A DNA stretch of 64,000 nt from Monosporascus cannonballus (lineage: Eukaryota; Ascomycota; Sordariomycetes; Xylariales), in NCBI GenBank assembly GCA_004154925.1, contig QJNS01000202.1, positions 62,001-126,000 of the forward strand. Direction: 5' to 3'. This document shows positions 24,201-34,741 of this stretch, piece by piece. The position numbers were made by a program, and so were the translations under genes. How positions within the stretch are numbered: position 1 is the first letter of the stretch; each line of letters begins with the position of its first letter. Below the pieces are notes generated by a model. The model was not told the origin of the DNA. It did not search any database and saw only the letters and a program-made list of their open reading frames with translations.

Positions 24201-26700
24201 AAAGGCGTTCCAAAACTTAAAAAATATTTTTAGTCGGCGATTATTTTCCAACATTAGGATAATATTAAAAATATTAGGGTTAAAATAGACGCCTCGGTAA
24301 AAATTATATTAGGGATATTTTTACAGAAATACAGAAAATATTAGTACTTAGTCGTATATTAATTGCGAAAGTTAAATTTAACCGAAAAACGGTAAGTTAT
24401 AAGGTAATAAAAATTATTAATAATTATAAAAAGCTTAAAATATTAGCGGCAATACCTTAAAAGTACGGAAAAAATTTTTCTAATACTTATTAATTATATA
24501 GCGTTAAAGGATATAATAAAGGCGCCGGCGCGTAATCTTAAAAGGAGGTTAACATAATAAGTTTATCGCTTTACGTAATTTGATTTTGAAATCTAATATT
24601 GACCGGACGTTGCTAACCCGGCGGATGGGTTATTTAAACGTCCGGATTATATGTTAAAAGAAATCGCATATAAAGACGTAATCCTTACGTTATTTAAAAA
24701 ATTTGGATTTACGAATAATATGTCGAAAAACGTACGGAAAATAATCGTAAATATATAATGCGATTTAAAACATTATAAAGGAGTAAAAGGCCTTATAAAA
24801 ATAACGTAAAATTTATTCGCTGCGGAATTTCCAGATAGATTTTAAATGGCGAAAGCTTAAATAGTTATTATCTGCGTAAAAAAAAACGGAAAACCTTTAT
24901 TATATAATTGCAGAAAGTTTTCGAAAAAAAAAAGAAAAATAAAGAATTATGTACTTGCCGAACTTATTATTTGTAAATAATAATATAAATGCGAATCGTA
25001 ATAGTAATACGATTAACGGTTAAATAATAACAACCGTAAGCTATAACCATATTACGATTAGATTCCGAAAAGTTTAAGAAAAACGAAATTAATATTAAAA
25101 TTATTATTTATAATTAATACGTTTTACGTCTTTTAGTAAAAAAGTTATTTAAGGACGAAACGGTATTTTAACCGAAGGTTTCCCGATAATTTTACAATTA
25201 GGTTCGAAGGTTATAAATTAAGGATTTAAATATTATAAAATTAATACGAATAATTGGACGCCAAGTTAAAATAAAGGGAGGATATTTCCTGGATTTAAAT
25301 AAGGTTTTATATTATCGAGATAAATTCGTAATCCTGTTATAAAGCGCTTTACGGAAATAATTAATTAGCCAGGATTATGATAATCTAAAAGCAGGATATA
25401 TAGGATATGTCCGTACGCTGGAATTAATAACCAGAAAGTTTTATTAGGAAAATATAACGAACGATATCCGAAAATATATTAAGTAATATCCGAATTACTA
25501 GGGCATAATAAAATTATGCCATAAACCATATGGATAATTATAGCTCCTGCCGTTATCTAAATAACTTTTTTAAGAAATCTCGTTAAATTTTATTACAGGA
25601 TTTCCCAAAAGCCTAAGTTTAAACGGGCTAAAGTACGACGTAATTCTGGTAATCGTCGACCGCTTTACGAAATTAAAATTATTTATTTTTACGGTTAAAA
25701 CCTTAACCATAACCGAATTAGCCCGATTATTTTACGATAAGGTTAAATGCAAATTCGGTACGCCAGCCAGAATTATTAACGATAAAAATAAGTTATTAAT
25801 AAGTTAATTCTGGGCGGAATTTTGCAAAAAATAAAAAATAAAACGGCGAATATTAATTATTTATTATCCGTAAACCGATAGGCAGACGGAACGTACTTAT
25901 TAAGTCCTAAAACATTATTTCCGTAATTACGTTAATAAGTATCAAAATAATTGGATAAGATTATTACGAAATGCGGAATTCGTATATAATAATATGCGGA
26001 ATGCATTTACCGGCCGTTTTCCGTTCGAAGCCCTATATAGGTATTATTTAAGAATAGTAAAATACCTTTTACAAAGATTTAAAGAATAAATATAAGGAGT
26101 TAAAAAGCGCCTTAAGAAAATAACGGCTATTCGTTAAGCAATATATAAATATAAAAAGAAAATAATGGTAGTCTAAAAGAAATATTATGATTAACGTTAT
26201 ACGCCTATAGAATTTTAATTAAGGTAATAAATAGGTTTATCGATTAAAAACTTTAAATTTAAAAATAAAAAGTTCGTACTTACTTACATCCGGGTTGTAA
26301 TTAAAAAGCGAATAAGCTTTTAGGCGTATAAAATAATTTTTTTTACTAAATACTAACGGATATATAATATATTTCTAATATCCTTATTAGAACCGTAATA
26401 TAACCGGAAACCGGGCGACGTCCAAATAACGTTACCGGACCTAATAAAGGAATAGGAAAAATAAGTAATAAAAGATATCGTCCGTTACCGAGATAACCGG
26501 AGATAGCGCGAATATCTAATTAAATAGGAAAGTTGGCCCGCCGAATACAATACGTAAAAGCCCCGAAAGCATCTCGAACATACGCTTAAAATATTATAAT
26601 ATTACGAGACAAAAATTAAATACGTATATAGGAAATAAGACGACTTAAAGACCGCAGGGCAATAGTAGCCCGATTGAAAATTGGTTACCTAATAATTACA
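21290..26700 (+). pseudogene. gag-pol of element F, RIP-inactivated
   Basis: The Gag region includes an open stretch at 22138-22344 (LGLRNTLLRKSIKLKRINN). It is followed by a knuckle near 22510-22560 in which C-x2-C-x4-H-x4-C reads Y-x2-Y-x4-H-x4-Y, as RIP of Cys codons predicts. RT motifs lie at 23499-23860, including RLYVDYKGLNRVTIKNRY and LIYLNNIIIYSD with both catalytic Asp changed to Asn. Integrase has DVILVIVDRFTKL near 25640 and a readable HPQ-TDRQTE-like segment near 25870. A chromodomain (IVRYRDNRR...REYLI-WESWPAEYNT) lies near 26470-26600. Frames change several times and many TAA/TAG codons are present. Confidence 0.78.
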
Positions 26701-27189
26701 AAAATTACAAAAAATAATTTTAAGCAAAATTAAAATATTAATATTAAAGTATTATTTAGTTATATAATTGCTTTTAAACCTTTGGCGAATAGTTACCTTA
26801 TCGTATATCGATAAAAAACCTATAAATAACGTAAAAAAAGTTAAACTTATATTTCGAAAATAAAATTTTGCGTTTAATTATTAAGTTTTGCGTTAATTAG
26901 CCTTTAATAAGTATATTAAAAAAGTTAATATAAGAATATCGGAAAGTGATTAGAGAATATATAACAGCAAAAAACCGGTACGTTTGTTAAATTTATTAAG
27001 CGTAAAATCTGGAAAGAATTTAAAAACGTCTTACTTCTTACGAAGAGCAGGGCCTAGGTAATTGGAATATAATTTGTTATTAATCGGAAATAGGGCGCCG
27101 TTCTTAAAACGCTTAATATACTTAGGTTTAGTAACAGTTTTGCCAGGTAAAGCCGTTTTTTAATTATAGTTTTTAATAAGTATTAAAAT

Positions 27190-28125
27190 TTCGTTAAAAC
27201 GTTAAAGGACGGGCGGAAAATGCTTATAAACGGAAAGCGTAACGGCATAACGGCTTTCGAAGGTTACCTTATTTATAAGGATACCTTAAAATTACGCCTA
27301 ATCGAAAATTAGTTACGGAATAATAAGAAAAAGACCGTAATATTTACAAAAAAACATAAATTTGCAAATTTATAAGACGGCGTTAAAACTGGATTTCCGT
27401 AATTATAACGGACGATCGGAGATTAACTTTAACTGTATTAAAAAAACGATACTTTTTAATAATAACCGCATTAAGGGCAAACTTAGCCTTGCGAAGGACG
27501 TTAAGTCGATAGCTAATCATAATTACGTCAAAACATTTATATTAAGTACTCGTAGTACGAATTTTTTCGAGTTCGTCGATTAACTCCTAATTATCGGTAC
27601 CGAATTAAAAAACCGTTTAGGCGGTATCCTTAAAAACGATCGGAATTTAAACGAAAATCAGATAACGATATTAATAATATTAAAAATAATTATTTACTGC
27701 GCGAAAAATCTTATAATAATAATTAGCCACGACGTAATTTAAGGCGCCCGGAATCTGAACGCAAACCGTACGGTAATCGAAATAACGTTATATTACCTAA
27801 ATATAATACGGTTTATTGCCGCCCGTAATGCAATTAATATTTATTTTACTATTGGCGTCGAGGGGATAGCGTTCGAAAAAATCCCAGTCCTTTTTAATAT
27901 TAAAGTATTACTTTTCTTAGAATTCCTTACGGGAAAAAAATATGGCGAACGAAGATAATACGTAGAATAATCGGAAAAGGCGAAATGAAAATAAAAAAAG
28001 ACGGGAAACCGAACGGAACGCGTACGTAAAAGGAATGGAAATATGGGCGCAAAAAGAAAAAAGAAGAAAAAGTAAATAAGGTAGGGTTAAAAACGGATTA
28101 TAATAAGAAATTAGGCGGAGCATAA
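27190..28125 (+). pseudogene. extra sense-strand coding remnant 3' of pol in element F
   Basis: Downstream of the chromodomain the sense strand stays readable. One frame covers 27362-27583, then continues after TAA/TAG codons through RLGGILKNDRNLNENQ, KNLIIIISHDVI and RNLNANRTVIEITLYYLN to a very basic tail near 27950-28090 (KRKKTGNRTERVRKR-type). No domain is recognised. It occupies the position where A-E carry the antisense zinc-cluster ORF, but the orientation and sequence differ. It could be a third ORF of this lineage or a captured host segment. Confidence 0.4.
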
Positions 28126-28283
28126 TTAATTACATAATATGGTACGCATTATTACAGCAACCACTTACAACATAACATAACGGTAAATTATCGGCAAATA
28201 TACGCAACCAGATTTATGAAATACGTTACATCAAATTAATGATAATACTGTTAGGAATTAATAACTTAAAAAGAGGAAATAAT

Positions 28284-28489
28284 TATAAAAATACAGTCCC
28301 TATAAGAATAAGGCTAGTAACCGACTAGCCACCGATCAGCCATTAACCCACTTACTAGTATAAATCCATTATCTGGCAGCTAGTGGGAAACGCCAAATAG
28401 AAGTAACCTAATACATTTACTTTTTGGAATCTGCTTTACGACTAGTCGGAGATCACCTCACCCAGCTTATAGCTATCCATTATCTTACA
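28284..28489 (+). repeat. 3' LTR of element F
   Basis: This 206-bp copy of 21067-21272 is preceded by a purine-rich AAAAAGAGGAAA tract and followed by the target duplication ATTCG. Its outer end (GGAGATCACCTCACCCAGC, TCTTACA) is less mutated than the matching part of the 5' copy. Confidence 0.88.
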
Positions 28490-28494
28490 ATTCG

Positions 28495-31400
28495 ATTAAT
28501 CTAAGTTTTCGTATAACGATTATAATAATTGCGAAAACCGTTAAAGATATCCCTTTCGAAAAAAAGGGTGAAAGGAAAATAGGGACGAAAAAAAACAAAG
28601 GGCGATAAATTGACATTATATGCCAAAAAGCTCTTTTAACATATTTATACTTTATAAGGCATAGCCTTTTTATACGTTAGATAAAAACGTATAAACGAAA
28701 TATTGTATAAAAAAAGTACCTAACCTTTAGTTATAATCTCGATTCGGAAAAAAACGCGAAGATGTCCATGTACTTGTCGGTATTTGTTATTATATTATTA
28801 TACTTTCTGCCAAAGTTCTTTACGCGCATTTTAATTATTAATAAGAGAAGCAATTACGTCATAATGAAATAAAACGATAAAATGCAAAATTAGTCTTCAA
28901 AAACGAACCAGTCTCAGGTACTTAGTAGTAATATAGAACTCCTTAATATAAAAACCTTTATCTTTTCCAGTTTTCATTTTTTTTTCATTTTTTCCTTTCG
29001 TAATTACGGTAATGTTGTTATTATTAATGGTCGGATCTCGAGCAGCTTAAGAATTGTCCGAAATCACCGTTTTTCGTCTACGGTAAGTACGTCGACGTAT
29101 TACAGCCTAACCTTTGAAATTCCTATTTATTTTTATTAGAATTTTCACCTTATACAGAAATTCGAAAAAAATTGAAAATGCCGTAATGGCTTATAAGATT
29201 AAGTATTATGGATTTATCGATATGCTTAAGGCAACCTTATTTTTTAACGATATTATAGATAAAAAGGCAGAACTTTTATATTTTATAATTAACTTTGTAT
29301 TTTTCGCGATACGAAATCGAGTAAAGGATATAAGTTTCCGATTAATTAATATTATTACGGTTATATTTTACTTAATTAAAAATATCCATTCCTGTAATAA
29401 TTTCGATATATTATTATACCTGCTTATAATTTTAGCTATTCGAATAATTACGGCAAACCTTTCTTCAAAACTTATGGGTCTAAACAGAAACATTAATAGT
29501 TTAATATAATATCTACCTGAGAAAAAGCAGCAAAAATCATAAAAGCTAAATGATCGCATTACCGTTAATAACGTTTTGTCATATTTAAATACAATTATTA
29601 CAATTGCCTTAAGATATATTACGGTGCTTAAAAGAGCTGTATTCTAGGTTACGAAATAATCATTTTCAAATTAACTTAACTGCTAAATCGTCGACAATTT
29701 ACCTAAAGTATTATTAAGTAATTGCTAATATTAATATTTCTAATTAAAATATTAAGGTCGGCGATAAGGCCCGGGCGTAACATATATTTAGGGACCGAAA
29801 ATTATGGCATTTCCTTCCAGCTATTACTATACATAAAACAGTAATCTCGATTTAACCTTTTTTTTATATATTACATTTACTAAAATACTTAACCAATCGC
29901 GAAAATCGGCTTTTTTACTTTTCAGCTAGTAAAATTATCGTATCGGAAATTATTACTTTTAATATGGAATGATTCGTATAACTATCTATTTTTTTAATAG
30001 AAATTACTTCTCAATAATTCTTAAATCCCGTAATCGATAAAGCACTTTTATAATTACAATTTTTCGTTTCCAGCTAACTAAAAAACCGTTATTATAAGCT
30101 AAGTAATTTTTTTTACCTAATCATAATGGCCCTTAATAAAATTCATATCGTAAACGCAACCGGACGGCAAAAGCCGCTCCGTTTTCTATAAACGTTTTAA
30201 TAAATTACGCTCCCCACCTTTACTCCTATTAACACCAGTACTAGCATAACCAAAGCCTTAAAATCCTTACCCTAATTAGCAACGCCACGTCTTCAAAACC
30301 CGGGTCTTAATAACAGCGCATTTTATGCTAAACCTATATATCATAAAGGGCTATGTATAAGGCTCGGACCTTATTTTCGCCGCGCACCCGGATATCGACG
30401 CCATTATCGCATATACGGTTCCACCGGAAAAGCGCCCCTTAATCGACGCTATAAAACGAACGACCAGGCGTTAAACGTTTCGTATTTTCGAATATAAACC
30501 GCGGCGATAACGAACGCAACTAGAACTACCTTATTTCAGTAATTTACTTTGCCGAAAAGTTCTATATTAAGCCGTACATATATTGGATATATAAAAGCGA
30601 AACCGGCTAGGAAAATATAGCTGTATACGGAATATACCCCTGGAGGAAACGAAAAAAAAAATAGGAGAATAACCGATACGATCCTCCGCCCAGTAACCTT
30701 TAGAGAAAATTTAAACCTGATATCCTTTTTCGGAACCGCGTTAACGAACCTTTAAACCACGATAAAGGCCGATACGCCGCCGTAACTCACTAATTTACGA
30801 AACGTAAAGCTTTTCGCCGCAAAAACGTTATTCGCCCTTTCGTTACATTCGTTTAAAGAAAAAAAATTCGCAAACCGCGTAATCAGCTTACGGAAAACTT
30901 GCTTACATTAAGATTAAAGCGTACGCCGTTTATATAATCGTTATCGAGTACAAGTCTCTAATTAACGTACGTACGATTAATTATAAAAAACGGCATACGC
31001 TAGGCTATCGGCGCCGTAAACAGGATGTTCAACTGGTTTAAGACCGTCGGTTACGGCATTAAAGTCGCGGCGCTACGGGCCGCAAAACCGCGGCTCTAGA
31101 ATTTCGAAACCTGATTAAAAAAAACAGCGAATTTTCCTTTAGCCGCGGAAATGCAAAAGAGGGTTTAAAGGGCTGTTAATTAATTTGGTTTATTTATCTA
31201 TATTATTAGAATTAAGAATAAAGTATACGATTAGGCATAATAATATCGCATATATAAGGACGTAAGATTAATATGCGTTACGTAAAACGAAATTCAAATA
31301 TTTAAAAAATTAAAAAAATAACTTAACATACAGTTACTTTTAACAGCTAAAAGCATTAGTAATTTTATACGATAACTGTAAAATTCTAGTATCAAATTTC

Positions 31401-31610
31401 ATAATATTTTAATCTTTATTAAGAAAATACGAAATTCTTAAGTAAAAATCTAATAAAAACTTTTTTTAATAACGTTAAATAGATTATGTCCGGGTATTAT
31501 TATTTATCCTCTTGAACTAATATTTTAAGGGTCTTTTTCTTTAACTTTCGTAATAAGTCTTAGGCCGTAAAAATTAAAAAACCAAATATTAAAGCTAACC
31601 GAACATCCTT
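28495..31610. other. RIP-degraded region with unidentified coding remnants
   Basis: No LTR pair, target duplication or Gypsy motif was found here. A plus-strand open frame at 29114-29509 (131 codons) reads as a plausible protein (segments MAYKIKYYGFIDML and LFFNDIIDKKAELLYF), but no family is recognised. Between about 30150 and 31150 the GC content rises and CpG is frequent although CpA remains scarce. This suggests a GC-rich ancestral sequence that was also RIP-mutated, in which a frame with AHPDIDAIIAYTVPPEKRPLIDAI can be read. Identity is unknown. Confidence 0.35.
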
Positions 31611-31772
31611 TTATAAATTACGCCGCTTATACGACTTAAACAGGAAAAATGCCGAAACCAGCGCCATAACGCCGAAAAACGTAACGTAAACATAAATAAA
31701 GTTATTGGTTGCCTCATTGTAATCAGGACCCCATTTTGGAGGTTGTGGCTGCGCCGTAGGCGCAGCAGTCAT
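31611..31772 (-). CDS. small predicted single-pass membrane protein (53 aa)
   Basis: The minus-strand ORF runs from ATG 31772 to TAA 31613-31611. The first half (about 31712-31835 including upstream DNA) has normal composition, while the rest is AT-rich. The peptide has a Pro/Gln-rich head (TAAPTAQPQPPKWGPDY). One hydrophobic helix follows at about residues 26-44 (FIYVYVTFFGVMALVSAFF), then a basic tail (KSYKRR), an inside-positive arrangement. The frame continues readable past the TAA into another hydrophobic segment, so the stop may be a RIP product and the ancestral protein longer with two helices. An 8-bp perfect hairpin (GCTGCGCC/GGCGCAGC) lies at 31748-31766 within the head codons. Confidence 0.4.
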   Translation of the reverse strand: MTAAPTAQPQPPKWGPDYNEATNNFIYVYVTFFGVMALVSAFFLFKSYKRRNL

Positions 31773-34040
31773 AACCACAGCTATAGCTTTTGATCAAGAA
31801 GTATCTGTCAGAGGTCCAATATATCAGCTAAATTTCTTTAAGAATAATACTTACAAAAATAACAAAACCTCCAAAATAAGGCTTAATAGCAAGTTATGAT
31901 TTTTTCCTTCCGTTTGGTATGTTCTTATACAAATTCGCAAAAGTTATTATTATTAACTTTGGCAATATATATTAATTACGAAACTTTTAGTATTTTAATA
32001 TATATAATTTTACGTAAAATTAAAATTTTTATTTTTTAATATAACAATAATCCTGATTATTACGAAATAAAAATTATTATAATAAAAAAGTGCTCCAAAA
32101 TCCCGATTAATATATATTATAACCTTTTACCCCCTTTAGGCCAGTACGATAATAACATAATCTTATAAGCCAAAATAATAATATATAAGGCTTAAAATCG
32201 CCCGTAATATGTCCCGAAATATATTCTTTTCTTAATTAACTAAGTACGGGTAATATATTTAAAGATTTAAGGTAAATATTCCAAAATTTCGAATATTTAA
32301 CTTTCTAAAACAAAACGTTTATTTTTAGCCGATACCTTTACCGGTTTTTTGCTAATACAGACGTAATTAACCTATATGCTAACGTTATGTATACGGCCGA
32401 CAACTTTACGAAAACCCTACGCCGTCGATTTATTCGCCTTATATTAGACGTTATACTTAGCGGGCAAGGTCGTATTTTACGAAAAAAACAGGTCGATACG
32501 GTACATAATCTGGTTTTCGAAAAGCTTAATATTTTTTTCGTTATTAAGATAAACTTTAAAAAATCCTTAATTATTTAAGCCTTTTTTTAATAATTGATTT
32601 AATTATTATCTAAATCGTATTATTAATTAAATTAACCAAAAAATCACAAATTTTTATATTAATAATTTTATATTCTGCTTTTATTTTAATATCCGTAAAT
32701 ACGAAAAAATTTAACTTAAAGATGTTCGACCGTATAGCTGCCAAATAGCATAATCATATTATTCTTAATCCTGAACAGGTATCGAACGATCAGTTCCCAA
32801 CTGCTATATTAAATATTGTTTTCGAACGATAATATAATTTAATTATTATTAACGAAATATATTTATTATCGGAATCAAAAGATTTCCGGCTTAAATATGT
32901 TAATATCCGTAATTTGCGTTTTATTTTTCTTATTTATATATATTAGTGTGCGTATATAACAATTGCTAATAATATTACTAAAACAATTGCGAAATATGGC
33001 GTTTTTCGTTAAATCGGCGGACTAATTAAATATAGTTATAAAACGAAGGTCCGGCGTTTTAATATTAATCGTTCCAAAATCGATATTATTGTTTTCTCTA
33101 TATCCAAAGGTTAATATTTGAATTAAAGGTATTTAAATTTCTTAATAATTAATATATCCGGGCCATTAAATAATATCCCCTTAATCTAACTTAATAACTT
33201 ACGTTTTATTACTAAAACTATTATTTATGTTGATAACAGGGCGAAAACCATAAACATCCGTAATTACCTAATCAGGACCATGGTAAACCGGAGGTATTTG
33301 TCGAAAGTTATAAAAAAAGCTATTAAGTTCTATAGCTCCGAAATACCCGAAAATAATAAAAACCTATCAAGTAAATGGGATAAGTAACTGCCGTTAATTT
33401 TAAAAATTATCCTAATTATAATAGCTAAAATTATAAAAAAAGGATATATAAAAATGTCCGGATAGTTATTATTATAAAACCGCTTTATTTTCCGCTTCGT
33501 AATATATAACTACTATTTTTTTCTTAGATATATAATTACTTAATTTAAAAGTTTAAACTAATTAAAGGCAAATACTTTTACAAAACGTTAACTTTCGTCT
33601 AAAATAATATGGATTACATTAACTTTAATTAATAATTTTTTTGGCGGGCGGCGGAATTTAGGCCCTTTTGCGAAAATTACAAATTTCTCGTATAATATAT
33701 TATGGTATTTATATATAACGGGGTCCTAATTAACAGAAACTAAAAATTTCTGCTAACTTTTGCATATTAACAGCCGTTCGTATTTTTTTTTAATACGTTA
33801 ATTAATCGGTTAATCCGAACGGTTAAATTAGTAGCTCGGCCTAAATTGTCGCAAAAAACCCAATTACGAATAAAAATTTCAAACGTTATATTAATTTCCT
33901 TATCTTAATGCCAGAAATTTAAGATACGCGTAAGTATATTTTGTTCTAAAAGCGTAGCTCGGTAGAACTAGAAAAATTCGGATTTATCTTATTCTGAAAA
34001 AGGGGATAATAACGTAACGGGTTCGGATTGCAACTATTAC
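31773..34040. other. RIP-degraded region; one long readable plus frame
   Basis: A plus frame starting with the open stretch 32387-32578 (KTLRRRFIRLILDVILSGQG) continues downstream to about 33380 with only TAA/TAG interruptions (one TGA near 33120). This implies a RIP-killed ORF of more than 300 codons. Later segments read RCSTVQLPNSIIILFLILNRY-like and PKYPKIIKTYQVNG. No domain is recognised. No terminal repeats were found around it. Confidence 0.35.
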
Positions 34041-34219
34041 TGTAAGATAATGCAGCCCCCTGTAGCCAGCCAAAAGGGCTAGAACAGGACCCCATATATA
34101 TCCTGATAAGACGTTTCCAAATATCAAGAATAGTACCTAGTTGCTAATATAGCCTAGAAGGGTTTGGAATTGCTGACCTTTTGGTATTGTGGCTAGCGTC
34201 GCACCTTCGTTATCTCACA
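34041..34219. repeat. solo LTR, 179 bp
   Basis: The ends are TGTAAGATAA and TTATCTCACA, inverted repeats apart from one transition, and it is flanked on both sides by ATTAC (34036-34040 and 34220-34224). Its 5' portion (GCAGCCCCCTGTAGCCAGCC) resembles the start of the solo LTR at 38870. This is a typical relic of recombination between the two LTRs of an element. Confidence 0.8.
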
Positions 34220-34224
34220 ATTAC

Positions 34225-34741
34225 ACGCGTTAGAGTTTAAAAGTGGCAAATAAATCCTGATCAGGATTAGAATAATATTAATAATAAGCCATAACAGAAA
34301 TAACGGTATATATATATATTTATTTATAAAAAAACGTCTTATTATTAAGTTATTACGGATTTTTTTTTTTTAAAAGAAGCAAATGTACCAAACGAAACCG
34401 TTTTTACGCAATTACAACTCAAGCCTCGCTGGCTCGTTACGGGGATTTGGGATTTGATTGGTTAATATTTAGCGTTGTGGAGCGGTACTTGAGTGACTTT
34501 GAAGAAATTGGGAAAACGAGCCAGGGAGGCCTGAGCTAGCTGAGGTAAGTCCTGATCGCGATGAGGCAAAAAATCAGCCGACTGAAGCGAAACTCAAAAT
34601 AGTGGAGAAATCAGCATCAGCAAGTTCATTAACGTCTTGCTGATTGACAGGGTTGGCACGGGCCATGAATATCAGTTGTTGAAATATCCCGAACACTACC
34701 TAAAAAGCTACCAGTGGCCTTTCAACCCAGTTGCTTGACCT
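34225..34741. other. transition from AT-rich to balanced DNA, no gene called
   Basis: AT-rich sequence to about 34400 gives way to balanced DNA. A short minus ORF of 30 codons at 34574-34666 (ATG ARANPVNQQDV) could be part of a spliced gene but is too short to call. The downstream end of the secreted-protein gene starts at 34742. Confidence 0.3.

Larger units (their letters stand above)
21067..28489 (+). mobile_element. Ty3/Gypsy chromodomain LTR retrotransposon F, RIP-mutated
   Basis: LTRs of 206 bp lie at 21067-21272 and 28284-28489, flanked by a perfect 5-bp duplication ATTCG (21062-21066 and 28490-28494). The internal part encodes Gag with a CCHC-type knuckle, RT, RNase H, integrase and a chromodomain, followed by an extra sense-strand coding remnant. 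It belongs to a lineage distinct from A-E: the LTRs are unrelated, and the RT reads RVTIKNRYFLPLISKM and IYLNNIIIYSD. Both catalytic Asp of the YLDD box are Asn (GAT to AAT), and numerous stops are present. Confidence 0.92.

Noticed and set aside
30150..31150. Ribosomal RNA or tRNA fragment in the GC-richer block
   Set aside because: No recognisable conserved rRNA stretch or cloverleaf could be read; the sequence looks like a RIP-mutated GC-rich coding region.
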